This document shows positions 44,609-53,652 of a stretch of 64,000 nucleotides of DNA, in pieces; the first letter of the stretch is position 1; each line of letters begins with the position of its first letter. The DNA lies in assembly GCF_000147355.1 (NCBI RefSeq), contig NC_014506.1:620001-684000 (forward strand). The letters run 5' to 3'. The position numbers and the translations under genes were made by a program. Under the pieces are notes generated by a model. It searched no databases. It was not told the DNA's origin and worked only from the letters and a program-made list of their open reading frames with translations. The stretch comes from Sulfurimonas autotrophica DSM 16294. GTDB lineage: Bacteria; Campylobacterota; Campylobacteria; Campylobacterales; Sulfurimonadaceae.

Positions 44609-46870
44609 ATGAAAATACTTTTATCTTTTTTATTGGTTGTTTTTACAACGAACATATACGCGCAAGTAGTTAAAACAATTGAATACAATGGTCTTGTTCA
44701 TCTCTCTAAGCCAGTTGCATTGAGAATGCTGGGTTTTGGAGAGGGTGATGATGTTGACAAAGAGGTAGTTGATAAAGCAATCAAAAAATATTTTGATCAA
44801 GGTTATTTTAATGATATATGGACAGAATTTGATGGAAATGGGAAATTAACTTTTTATTTTAAAGAAAAAGCGATTATTTCTCAAGTAGAACTCAAAGGTT
44901 GGAAAGAGAGTGATGAAGAAGTAAAAGATTCGGTCATACAAATTAAAAAGGGAACGTTGTATGATGAGAAAAAACTTGAAGCTGCTAAAAAACGCATCAT
45001 CGACGCAATTTCACAAGAAGGTAAAATTGACAGTGTTGTAGAAGTTGAGACAACATACTTGGAAAATGGAAGTGTAAAAGTTACATTTATTGTCAATGAA
45101 GGTGAAGAAATTATCATTAAAAAGCTAAAGTATAGCGGTGTTTATGGCTTAGATCCAGATGATTTTGATGATGTATTAGCAAATAAAGAACAAGAATTTA
45201 TGGGCTGGTTCTGGGGTCAAAATGACGGAAAAATGAGCCTTAGAGATTTAGAATATGATAACTTGCGAATTCGTGACTATTATATGCAGTATGGGTATTT
45301 GGATGCCAAAGTAGATGAACCTCTTGTAAGAGTTGACTTTGATAACTACAGTGCTGATATGAGTTACCTGGTTTCTGAAGGGAAACCTTATATAATCAGT
45401 AAAGTTTCCATTAATCAAGTGAAACATGTAGCTGATGATGAAAAACTACAAGAGGTTATATCTCTTGAACCAGGCGAAGTATTTAACATAAAAACTTTTA
45501 GAGATGATTCTAAAAAGATTAAAACACTTGTAGCGGATTTGGGTTATGCTTTTGTTCAGGTTGTGCCAGATTTGAAAAAAGACAAAGAAAAACATACAGT
45601 TGAAGTAGTATTTAAAGTCATGCCGGGTGATAAGGTCAAAATTAGGAATGTATTGATTTCAGGTAACAACAGAACACTTGACAGGATAATTCGTAGAGAA
45701 TTGTATTTGGGTCCAAATGATATGTATTCTTTAACTGATTTAACTGATTCTCGTACAGCCCTTGGAAGACTTGGATTTTTTGACGGCAATACAATAGAAG
45801 AAAAAAGAATTGACAATAAAACTATGGATTTAATTGTCAAAGTAAAAGAAGCTCCGACTGGTAATATTCAACTTGGTGGTGGATATGGAAGCTATGGCGG
45901 TCTTTTGGTGAGTATAGGAGTGAGTGATAGAAATATTTGGGGATCAGGTATTAATGTTGGAGTAAAAGCTGAAAAATCTCAAACAACACAAAACTATTCT
46001 TTTAATATTTCGAATCCACGTTTAAATGATAGTGACTTTAGTGGAAATTTTTCTATTTATCATTCAGCATATGATTATATTGATTATTCTGTTTTGAGTA
46101 ATGGTTTAACAATGGGATTAGGACATAGATTTACCCGTCATATAAGTGGATATGTAGGTTATGGTTATTCAAGCAACAGCTATACTTTTGGAAATGATTT
46201 TAATGCAAGTGTATATGGCGGAGTAAATCCATTCGAATCTTATACAAAAAGCGGTGTGACAATAAGTGCAAAATGGGATAATACAGATGATTATTATCTT
46301 CCGCGTAAAGGATTTGAACTAACACAGAGTCTTGAAAAATCAGGCCTTGGCGGTACAGCTGATTTTATAAAAGCAAGAACTAATTTTGCTAAATATTATG
46401 GACTTCAGGATTTACTGGGGGTTGATGCTATTTTTAGATATAAAGCAAGATATTATGCTGTGATTGATAACGGCTATATTCCATTAGCTGAAAAATTTTA
46501 TATGGGTGGTATTGGAAGTGTGAGAGGGTATCAATCATATTCCCTTTCGCCAACAGTAGCTGACTCAACAGCAACAGACGGCATTAGAAGAGTCGGCGGA
46601 ACACAAACTTTTTCAAATAATGTAGAACTGAGTTTGCCTTTAATTCCAAAAGCAAAAATGCGAGTGGTGGCTTTTGTAGACTGGGGAACGATTTCAGATA
46701 ATATTACAAACAATTTATTGACAAATAATATATCAAGAGCCGGATATGGTGCGGGGATAGAATGGTTTTCACCTGTCGGACCTATTCAGTTGATGTTTGC
46801 TCGTCCAATAAGCCCTAAAGAAGGGGATCAAACATCAAGCTTTGAATTTACAATGGGACAGAGATTTTAA
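44609..46870 (+). CDS. bamA: outer-membrane assembly factor BamA
   Basis: Omp85 protein that inserts beta-barrels into the outer membrane; 753 residues. It has a signal peptide (1-18, ending NIYA), POTRA repeats (about 20-420), including GWKESDEEV-type turns and VLISGNNRTLDRIIRREL, then the barrel (about 425-753). The barrel has the conserved loop-6 VRGY in GSVRGYQSYSLSP and the terminal FEFTMGQRF, ending in Phe as outer-membrane proteins do. The gene stands between tyrA and a convergent ppx/gppA gene with a four-base overlap. Confidence 0.97.
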   Translation: MKILLSFLLVVFTTNIYAQVVKTIEYNGLVHLSKPVALRMLGFGEGDDVDKEVVDKAIKKYFDQGYFNDIWTEFDGNGKLTFYFKEKAIISQVELKGWKESDEEVKDSVIQIKKGTLYDEKKLEAAKKRIIDAISQEGKIDSVVEVETTYLENGSVKVTFIVNEGEEIIIKKLKYSGVYGLDPDDFDDVLANKEQEFMGWFWGQNDGKMSLRDLEYDNLRIRDYYMQYGYLDAKVDEPLVRVDFDNYSADMSYLVSEGKPYIISKVSINQVKHVADDEKLQEVISLEPGEVFNIKTFRDDSKKIKTLVADLGYAFVQVVPDLKKDKEKHTVEVVFKVMPGDKVKIRNVLISGNNRTLDRIIRRELYLGPNDMYSLTDLTDSRTALGRLGFFDGNTIEEKRIDNKTMDLIVKVKEAPTGNIQLGGGYGSYGGLLVSIGVSDRNIWGSGINVGVKAEKSQTTQNYSFNISNPRLNDSDFSGNFSIYHSAYDYIDYSVLSNGLTMGLGHRFTRHISGYVGYGYSSNSYTFGNDFNASVYGGVNPFESYTKSGVTISAKWDNTDDYYLPRKGFELTQSLEKSGLGGTADFIKARTNFAKYYGLQDLLGVDAIFRYKARYYAVIDNGYIPLAEKFYMGGIGSVRGYQSYSLSPTVADSTATDGIRRVGGTQTFSNNVELSLPLIPKAKMRVVAFVDWGTISDNITNNLLTNNISRAGYGAGIEWFSPVGPIQLMFARPISPKEGDQTSSFEFTMGQRF

Positions 46871-48333
46871 AATAATACTTTAAAGTCTTGGTGCCCGCAT
46901 TCTAATTTTGCCACTGCTTCTTTGGAAAGATAAAGCTTTTTAGTGGAGCTTACATGTAAAGCATTCCCCTTAAAATTCAATTCAAAATCTAGATTTCTTG
47001 GCCTATGGCTCAAAAGTGCAATACTTAATGAGAGCAGAAAACTCAGTGTTTTTGTGACTTGTTCTTTAGGCAGTAGTTGTTTATAAAGCTGCAAATGTGT
47101 ACTTGAAGGCAGTTTGTTCTTAGCATATTTTGTCAGTGTGGCTATCAGCATGATGTCATGATGTGTAAATCCATATTCCAGGGCACTCTGTATCAAATAA
47201 TATGTATGCTTATTTTGTGAATAAAAGTGTACACTGCTCCCCGCAGGATAAAGCTTCGCTGCTATGGCAAGATTATATCTGTATTTATAGTCTATACCAA
47301 AATATTCATATGTTAAATCAAATATCTTTTTACTGAGTAAATTTAAATTATTTGAAAATTGCTTATCCTGCACATGTGTGTCTATGAGATATCGTACTGA
47401 AGTATTGTAGTTGTGGGGAAATTTATGCTTAGAGTTTCTTAACAAATCTGCTAAATAAACACCCTCTCTTACACCAACACCGCTGGTAATAATTTTTGAG
47501 ATATTTATTTTTTTAAGCACTCTTTGTAAAATGAGCGTACCGGGTTTTATAACATCAAATCTATTGTTGTCAATAAAAAGATTTTTTAACTCTTTATTGT
47601 TTTTTGTATGTAAAAGCTCTTCTATAAATTGCTTTAGTGTTGTTGCATCATACTCGTATGCATGCAATTTGTTCAGAGGATATGTTGTACGTTTCATTAT
47701 GGAGTTTGAAATTGCTCGAAATGTTCCACCAATCCCAATAAGGGTGTTGATTTTTTCAATTGGCAGCATTTCTAGCTGTTTATCAATATATTTAACCGCA
47801 CCCTTAATATCATTAGAGTCGAAATAAAGCTCTTTAAGGCGGACAGTTCCAAGTTTTAAAGATAAAGGATGTGAAACATTGTTTTTGTCTATATAGGCAA
47901 GCTCAGTAGAACCTCCTCCTATATCTATACTAAGCGCATTGTGTTGCTGGGGTAAAAGATTTGCACAGGCAATAGCCCCAAAATAGGCCTCTTTTTCACC
48001 GCTTATAATTTTGATATTGAGTTTTAACTTTTGTTTTACTTTTTGCAGGAAATCTTTTTTGTTGGGAGCATCTCTTAATGCTGAAGTCGCGACACATAAG
48101 AGTTTGTTTACTTTGAACGAATTACTGATTTGTATAAAATCACTGAGTGCATCAAAAGTCCTCTGCATTGGAACTTCCTGCAGGGATCCATTGTGTTTGT
48201 AGGCATCTTCAGAAATTCTGACTTTTGATTTTGCTTCATGAAGTAGATGAAACGCAAAACGGGATACTTTCTCGTATATCACCATTCTAACTGAGTTAGA
48301 ACCAATGTCTATGATTGCAACACGTTTTGCCAA
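46867..48333 (-). CDS. Ppx/GppA-family exopolyphosphatase/pppGpp phosphohydrolase
   Basis: A 488-residue member of the ASKHA superfamily. The N-terminal half has the phosphate loop AIIDIGSNSVRMVIYE and the second motif LSIDIGGGSTELAY. The C-terminal half is an HD-type helical domain, with YLIDTHVQD and EYGFTHHDIMLIATL. It hydrolyses polyphosphate and/or pppGpp; which one cannot be told from sequence. The ferredoxin gene lies five bases upstream. Confidence 0.93.
   Translation of the reverse strand: MAKRVAIIDIGSNSVRMVIYEKVSRFAFHLLHEAKSKVRISEDAYKHNGSLQEVPMQRTFDALSDFIQISNSFKVNKLLCVATSALRDAPNKKDFLQKVKQKLKLNIKIISGEKEAYFGAIACANLLPQQHNALSIDIGGGSTELAYIDKNNVSHPLSLKLGTVRLKELYFDSNDIKGAVKYIDKQLEMLPIEKINTLIGIGGTFRAISNSIMKRTTYPLNKLHAYEYDATTLKQFIEELLHTKNNKELKNLFIDNNRFDVIKPGTLILQRVLKKINISKIITSGVGVREGVYLADLLRNSKHKFPHNYNTSVRYLIDTHVQDKQFSNNLNLLSKKIFDLTYEYFGIDYKYRYNLAIAAKLYPAGSSVHFYSQNKHTYYLIQSALEYGFTHHDIMLIATLTKYAKNKLPSSTHLQLYKQLLPKEQVTKTLSFLLSLSIALLSHRPRNLDFELNFKGNALHVSSTKKLYLSKEAVAKLECGHQDFKVLF
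46950..46959. repeat. TTACATGTAA palindrome, copy 11
   Basis: Perfect copy near the 3' end of the ppx/gppA gene, read as Leu-His-Val-Ser. Confidence 0.9.
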
Positions 48334-48337
48334 GGTA

Positions 48338-48589
48338 CTATTCTTCTATTTCTAAGTTTTTATACTTAAATTGAAGTTCTGCTATTGTCTCAACATTATC
48401 TTTGTCTGGAACTATACAGTCAACCGGGCAAACAGATATACAAGCAGGTTCATCATATATTCCGACACATTCGGTACATCTATCAGGATCAATATAGTAA
48501 ATTGGATCACCTTCTTCTATTGCCAACGTAGGACATTCTTCTCTACATGCATCACATGCGATACATTCATCATTAATTATTAGAGCCAT
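48338..48589 (-). CDS. YfhL-type 2[4Fe-4S] ferredoxin
   Basis: An electron carrier with two cluster motifs: CIACDACREECP and CTECVGIYDEPACISVCPVDC. The second has the eight-residue insertion typical of the Alvin/YfhL ferredoxins, and there is a short C-terminal helix. The frame is open to a TTG at 48595, but the ATG at 48589 follows an AAGG by eight bases and gives the normal MALIIND start (83 residues). Confidence 0.93.
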   Translation of the reverse strand: MALIINDECIACDACREECPTLAIEEGDPIYYIDPDRCTECVGIYDEPACISVCPVDCIVPDKDNVETIAELQFKYKNLEIEE

Positions 48590-48667
48590 ATTCAAAAACC
48601 TTATATTCTATACTTATTTTTTATCTGACGATTTATATCAAATTAAAGCTTTATTATTTTTGAAACG

Positions 48668-49969
48668 TTATCGATTTCTTGGAATTATGCAAGAGAGTTT
48701 AGAATTTAGCTGTAATGATGCAATTGTTCCATCAATTCCGTCTTCTCTGTTTTTTATACTTATTCTAGCACCTAAGGCATCTGCAGCACTTTTTGCTAAA
48801 AACAGACCAAGTCCGACACCTGATTTGTTTCCTTGTCTCTTAAACGGAGCAAATAAATCAATTGTATCATCAATTCCGCATCCTTCATCTATGACTTCTA
48901 TAAGAAGCCCGACATCATCTTGAGAGCTTCTGAGCGTAACCGATTTCTCTTTAGGTGTGAATTTAAGAGCATTTTGCAAAAAGTTTTGAATGATTTGATT
49001 TAAAAGGCTGAGTTGCAGCGTTGCCATAAATCCATCCGGCTCAAAATGCATCTGCAGTACTTTGCCTTCATTCTCTGCAAGCAGTTTAAAATCATTCGCT
49101 TTTTGTTTTAAAAATGCTATAACATCTACTTCTACCGGTTTGTCAAGCTGAGCACCTTCTTGGCGACCTATATTTAATATATTTGAAACGATTATGTTCA
49201 TCTCGTCAACAGTTTTATTTGTTGTTTTAATTGCTTCTATATACTCCTCTGGCGTTCGTTTTTTAATGAGTGTAACTTGGTTTTTTAATTTTATGACAGC
49301 CAAAGGGGTTTTGAGCTCATGTGCTGTTCCGATAAAAAGTTCTTTTTGGTATTTGACAAAGTTTTGAATTCTAGAAATCAGGTGATTAAGTGTTTCTCCC
49401 AAAGGTTCAAACTCTGCAGGAAGTCTTTGTGTATCAATCTCTTTTATAAGATGTTCATTCATATTTGCCAGTTTTTTTGTAAGTGTTTGTATCGGAGCAA
49501 CGAGCATTTTTGACAATGCTATAGCATAAATTATGACTAGAAGTACACCGGCTATATTTATTATAAAGATATATCTTAAAATTTTTTTTAGCAATCGTTT
49601 TGTCTGCGTAATATCTTTTGTAATTTTAAGATAACTCTTGTCATCAAGATTAAAAGGGTATACAAGTGTTAAGTAGGTATGCTTATGATCTGTTTTTTCA
49701 TATACATCCATCTGTGTATCGGGATTTTTTAAATAAATTATTCCGACATTTAGGGAGAAAAAATTTTCAGGAATAGACTCATCGGCCTGAAACACTGATT
49801 TGTAGGCAGAAATATTTTTCGCATACTGTATAAGCTCTGCTTTTTTATCATCATAAATGGATTTTTCTATATAAAAATATAAGAGAGATGAAAAGATAAT
49901 TATGAGTGTTACTGATGAAAAAATCAGTTGAATAAGAAAGCTAGTTCGAATACTTCGCTTGGAAAACAT
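48668..49969 (-). CDS. ArsS-like sensor histidine kinase
   Basis: Sensor kinase of 433 residues, two helices (about 11-31 and 135-160) around a periplasmic domain of about 100 residues. It has a HAMP-like linker (about 155-210), the H-box GTAHELKTPLAVIKL, the N-box IIQNFLQNALKFTP, the G1 box DEGCGIDDTI and the G2 box GVGLGLFLAKSAADAL. It lies 50 bases downstream of the HsrA-like regulator on the same strand, so the two probably form a pair. Known HsrA homologues in Helicobacter lack a partner. Confidence 0.93.
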   Translation of the reverse strand: MFSKRSIRTSFLIQLIFSSVTLIIIFSSLLYFYIEKSIYDDKKAELIQYAKNISAYKSVFQADESIPENFFSLNVGIIYLKNPDTQMDVYEKTDHKHTYLTLVYPFNLDDKSYLKITKDITQTKRLLKKILRYIFIINIAGVLLVIIYAIALSKMLVAPIQTLTKKLANMNEHLIKEIDTQRLPAEFEPLGETLNHLISRIQNFVKYQKELFIGTAHELKTPLAVIKLKNQVTLIKKRTPEEYIEAIKTTNKTVDEMNIIVSNILNIGRQEGAQLDKPVEVDVIAFLKQKANDFKLLAENEGKVLQMHFEPDGFMATLQLSLLNQIIQNFLQNALKFTPKEKSVTLRSSQDDVGLLIEVIDEGCGIDDTIDLFAPFKRQGNKSGVGLGLFLAKSAADALGARISIKNREDGIDGTIASLQLNSKLSCIIPRNR

Positions 49970-50019
49970 GATATAACCTCATAATTGTATTTATGTGATT
50001 ATATCATTTTAGAGTTTAA

Positions 50020-50691
50020 TTAAACTTCTTTTGGAAAACAAAAACGATAACCGCGACGGCGTACAGTTTCTATTGTTGTGATAGATAAAGGTTTATCCAT
50101 TTTTTGTCTAATCTGATTAATGGCAACTTCGATTACATTTGGAGTAACGAGTTCAGGTTCTTCCCAGATAGCATCAAGAAGCTGCTCTTTAGAAACAATT
50201 TGATCACGGTGACGAGCTAGATGGGTAAGCACTTCAAAAGGTTTCCCTTTAAGTTCTATTTCTGTCTCTTTGTATGTAATCTTTTCTTCTTCAGGGTTAA
50301 TTGTTAAATCTTCTATTTCGATAATATTACTTCCGCCAAAACGAAGACGTGCTTCAATACGAGCAATTAAGACATCAAAATCAAATGGTTTTCTAATGTA
50401 GTCATCAGCACCGGCACGTAATGCCTCGATTTCACTTTCATTGTCATCTCTTGCTGAAATAACAACAACTACTGTTTTTGGTGTATTTGCTTTAATATCA
50501 CCTATAATATCAACTGAGTTTCCATCCGGAAGCATCCAGTCCATAAGAACTAAATCGTAGTTACGGATGTCAAGATAGTATTCACCGTCTTTTAACGTTT
50601 CAACAACATCACTTTGATAACCAAATTCTTTGAGTCCTTCTGCCAACATTTTGTTTAATGTAACTTCATCTTCTATAATGAGAATACGCAT
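50020..50691 (-). CDS. HsrA/CosR-type OmpR-family response regulator
   Basis: A 223-residue regulator. Its winged-helix half matches the HsrA/CosR group very closely: KGKPFEVLTHLARHRDQIVS, KEQLLDAIWEEPELVTPNVI and TIETVRRRGYRFCFP. H. pylori HsrA (HP1043) is an essential orphan whose receiver lacks the phosphorylation site. Here the receiver is canonical: D8/E9, D51 in LVLMDWMLPDG, S79 and K101. A kinase gene follows. A TATTAT at 50723-50728 may be its -10. Target DNA should be close to the Helicobacter one, by domain identity. Confidence 0.93.
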   Translation of the reverse strand: MRILIIEDEVTLNKMLAEGLKEFGYQSDVVETLKDGEYYLDIRNYDLVLMDWMLPDGNSVDIIGDIKANTPKTVVVVISARDDNESEIEALRAGADDYIRKPFDFDVLIARIEARLRFGGSNIIEIEDLTINPEEEKITYKETEIELKGKPFEVLTHLARHRDQIVSKEQLLDAIWEEPELVTPNVIEVAINQIRQKMDKPLSITTIETVRRRGYRFCFPKEV

Positions 50692-50790
50692 TCATTTTTC
50701 CTGTGCTTAAATATTTGGTGGAATAATAGCATAATTTTAGGTTACTTTAAAGTTTTTTTCAATTTTTTTTAAAAAAAAATGAAGTTAGGA

Positions 50791-51120
50791 TTAAGAATTG
50801 AAGTGTGTAGTATCGCTTACACTGACCATACAATCGGGCAATATTGAGGGTTTTGTGATTTTTAGATAGAGGGTGTTTATTTTTGAAAATTTATTTTTGA
50901 GTTGTACACTTAAATATTGAAGAGCATCTTCAATAAGTAAAAACTTTTGATGAATCATAGCTGCTCTAATAAAATCTGCTACTTCTGCATAATTAATAAA
51001 TTCATCATCATATGCATATTTAATTTCTACATTGATGATAACTTCTTGTGCATTGTTTCTCTCAAATTCCAAAATACCTATGATACATGTAAAGGTTAAA
51101 TTTTCAATGTGGATTTTCAA
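50791..51120 (-). CDS. folB: dihydroneopterin aldolase-like protein FolB
   Basis: Folate-pathway enzyme of about 109 residues. It shows the family start IHIENLTFTCIIGILEFER, DEFINYAEVADFI, and FLLIEDALQYL with the catalytic-region Glu, and ends with ITKPSILPDC. The frame is open to 51156, but TTG at 51120 just past the plsY stop gives the usual N-terminus. A near-copy of TTACATGTAA at 51083 is inside it. Confidence 0.83.
   Translation of the reverse strand: MKIHIENLTFTCIIGILEFERNNAQEVIINVEIKYAYDDEFINYAEVADFIRAAMIHQKFLLIEDALQYLSVQLKNKFSKINTLYLKITKPSILPDCMVSVSDTTHFNS
51083..51092. repeat. one-mismatch TTACATGTAA copy (ATACATGTAA)
   Basis: In folB, read as Phe-Thr-Cys-Ile in the gene direction. 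Confidence 0.6.
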
Positions 51121-51121
51121 A

Positions 51122-51736
51122 TTATATGACTCTTTTTTCTTCACCCTTGATAACACGGATGATATTTGGAATATGTTTGTAAAAGAGAATTGCTACAATG
51201 AAAACAACCGGTGCATGTGCCATATTCGGATGAATTATAAAACTTGAGATGAGCAGGGCAAGCACACCTGTAAGGGATGAAACTGAAGAAATACGGACAG
51301 TTTTTGCCATAACTAGCCAGACTATTAATGCAATAGTCGTCTCAACAGGCAGCATAAACATCATCACACCCATTCCCGTTGCGATGCCTTTACCGCCTTC
51401 AAATCCAAGATAAGGAGAGAAACAGTGTCCAAGAACTGCCAGTACCGCTACAGCCCATAAAACAGATTCATCAAGTCCCATAAAATAGGCTGCGCTCAAA
51501 ACTGCAACACCTTTAAGCGCATCTAAAACAAGTGTCGCAATGCCAAGTTTCTTGGCCAAAGCCGGATTTGTCTCTTTTACAACTCTGAGTACATTTGTTG
51601 CACCTATACTACCGCTTCCTGCTGATTTTACATCAACACCTGCAAATTTTTTTGCGAGTAAAAGACCAAACGGAATACCGCCTATGAGATATGCCGCAAT
51701 GTAAAAATCAACATTGATATTAAATAAAAAATCCAT
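51122..51736 (-). CDS. plsY: glycerol-3-phosphate acyltransferase PlsY
   Basis: Integral membrane enzyme that transfers an acyl group from acyl-phosphate to glycerol 3-phosphate, the first step of phospholipid synthesis. It has 204 residues with about six helices and the three motifs AYLIGGIPFGLLLAK, GSGSIGATNVLRV and FEGGKGIATGMGV. It is transcribed with folB. Confidence 0.96.
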   Translation of the reverse strand: MDFLFNINVDFYIAAYLIGGIPFGLLLAKKFAGVDVKSAGSGSIGATNVLRVVKETNPALAKKLGIATLVLDALKGVAVLSAAYFMGLDESVLWAVAVLAVLGHCFSPYLGFEGGKGIATGMGVMMFMLPVETTIALIVWLVMAKTVRISSVSSLTGVLALLISSFIIHPNMAHAPVVFIVAILFYKHIPNIIRVIKGEEKRVI

Positions 51737-51829
51737 AAATTACCTTAAATTATTTGAATGATGACATTCTACAATTTCTATACTAAATTTTTGATATAAT
51801 TGCATAATTATAAAATACAGGATGATTTT

Positions 51830-52828
51830 TTGCAGTTAACAAATGATGAATTAAAAAAAAGAATTAATGAACTCAAAGAAAAGCTGAGTGTGACTGTTGT
51901 TGCACACTTTTATCAGCGTGATGAAGTATTTGAACTTGCTGACATTACAGGTGACTCGTTGGAGTTGGCTATGAGAACAATAGCTGATGATGCCGAATAT
52001 GTACTCTTTTGCGGTGTTGGATTTATGGGGCAGAGTGTAAAAGTACTCTCTCCAAACAAACGTGTAGTTATGCCAAAGATTGCCTGCTGTGCAATGGCTC
52101 GAATGATTGACTCAATGTATTATGATGATTCTGTGAAGTATTTACAAGACAACGGTATTGCCAAAGAAAATATTTTACCGATTACCTATATAAATTCAAA
52201 TGCTGATGTTAAAGCGAAAGTCGGAGAGATGGGCGGAATGGTGTGTACAAGTTCCAATGCAAAAAAAATCATCACTACCGCTTTGGATGAAGGTAAAAAA
52301 ATACTTTTTGTACCTGACAGATGTCTAGGACAAAATATTGCCAACCAAATGGGTCTTAAATCAATGGTAATCGGACAAGAAGGCGATCCTAAAGAAGCTG
52401 ATATCATATGTTATGACGGATTTTGTTCAGTGCATCAGCTTTTTACGCTTGAAGACATAGAGTTCTATCGTAAAAAATTTCCGGGTATCTTAATAGCAAC
52501 ACACCCTGAATGTGATCCTGCAATTTGTGAAGCGAGTGATTTCGTTGGTTCAACATCGCAGCTTATTAAATATATAACAGAGTTACCTGAAGAGCAAAAA
52601 GTGGCTGTTGGAACAGAGTTTAACATGGTAAACCGCTTGCGATCGAAAAATACTTACGTGCTGAGTTCTACAAAACCGGAATGCCCGACAATGAATGAAA
52701 CGACACTCGAAGATGTTTATTTGACACTCAAGGCTATAGATGAGGGTGAGCCGATAAATGAGATAGAAGTAGATCCAAAAACGCAAAAATGGGCGAAAGT
52801 CGCATTAGAGAGAATGTTGGCATTATGA
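51830..52828 (+). CDS. nadA: quinolinate synthase A
   Basis: Condenses iminoaspartate with dihydroxyacetone phosphate to quinolinate, using a [4Fe-4S] cluster. It has VVAHFYQRDEVFELADITGD, LFCGVGFMGQSVKVLSP, VPDRCLGQNIANQMG and TKPECPTMNETTLEDVY. The frame opens at a TTG at 51800, but the TTG at 51830, seven bases after AGGA, is the likely start (332 residues). nadC overlaps its end by four bases. Confidence 0.95.
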   Translation: MQLTNDELKKRINELKEKLSVTVVAHFYQRDEVFELADITGDSLELAMRTIADDAEYVLFCGVGFMGQSVKVLSPNKRVVMPKIACCAMARMIDSMYYDDSVKYLQDNGIAKENILPITYINSNADVKAKVGEMGGMVCTSSNAKKIITTALDEGKKILFVPDRCLGQNIANQMGLKSMVIGQEGDPKEADIICYDGFCSVHQLFTLEDIEFYRKKFPGILIATHPECDPAICEASDFVGSTSQLIKYITELPEEQKVAVGTEFNMVNRLRSKNTYVLSSTKPECPTMNETTLEDVYLTLKAIDEGEPINEIEVDPKTQKWAKVALERMLAL

Positions 52829-53640
52829 TAGAGCAATTTGTAAAAGAAGCATTGGCAGAAGACGTCGGACGCGGAGATTTATATGCTCTGGTTGAAGCCG
52901 CTATGCCTGCAAGTGCTAAAATAATTGCAAAAAGTGACGGTGTTGTTGCGGGGAGAAAATATATAGATGCTATGGCAAAATTGGAAAATTTTTCAGTTAC
53001 ATGGCTCAAATCTGACAAGCAGACATTTTTAAACGGCGAGACGATAGCAACTGTTGAAGCAGATTCTCATACACTGCTTCGCTGTGAAAGAACACTTTTA
53101 GACATGCTTTTACATGCGAGCTCTATAGCAACACTGACAAGAAAATATGTTGATATTGTAGAGCCGTACAATGTAAAATTACTTGATACGAGAAAAACGA
53201 GGCCTTTGCTCCGGGTATTTGAAAAGTATGCAACACGCTGCGGTGGTGCTGTTAATCATAGAATGGGCCTTGATGACTCTTTAATGATAAAAGACACACA
53301 TTTAAAAACCATCAAAAATTTACAAGATTATATAGAAGATGCCAGAAAGGTTATTCCTTTTACGGCAAAAATAGAAGTAGAAGCCGATACACTTTTTATA
53401 GCCCAAGAGGCTATGGCGGCACAGGCTGATATAGTGATGTGCGACAATATGGCACCTGCTCAAGTTGAAGAAGTTGTTGCTTTTAGAAATGAAAATTATC
53501 CGCATATACTTTTGGAAGCTAGTGGAAATATCTCTTTAGAAACTATTGAATCTTATGCAAAAACAGGTGTTGATGCTATCAGCTCAGGAGCACTTGTGCA
53601 TCAGGCAAACTGGATAGACCTCTCAATGAAAATGGATTAA
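52825..53640 (+). CDS. nadC: quinolinate phosphoribosyltransferase
   Basis: Turns quinolinate into nicotinate mononucleotide. It shows EDVGRGDLYALV, LLDTRKTRPLLRVFEKYA, GGAVNHRMGLDDSLMIKDTH, and ASGNISLETIESYAKTGVD with the family's ISSGALVH. The frame extends upstream to 52789, but the ATG at 52825 overlaps the nadA stop as ATGA and fits the family length (271 residues). Confidence 0.96.
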   Translation: MIEQFVKEALAEDVGRGDLYALVEAAMPASAKIIAKSDGVVAGRKYIDAMAKLENFSVTWLKSDKQTFLNGETIATVEADSHTLLRCERTLLDMLLHASSIATLTRKYVDIVEPYNVKLLDTRKTRPLLRVFEKYATRCGGAVNHRMGLDDSLMIKDTHLKTIKNLQDYIEDARKVIPFTAKIEVEADTLFIAQEAMAAQADIVMCDNMAPAQVEEVVAFRNENYPHILLEASGNISLETIESYAKTGVDAISSGALVHQANWIDLSMKMD

Positions 53641-53652
53641 AGGTCATAATAT

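Noticed and set aside
51800-51829. upstream TTG start for nadA
   Set aside because: The ribosome binding site AGGA lies downstream of it, seven bases before the TTG at 51830.
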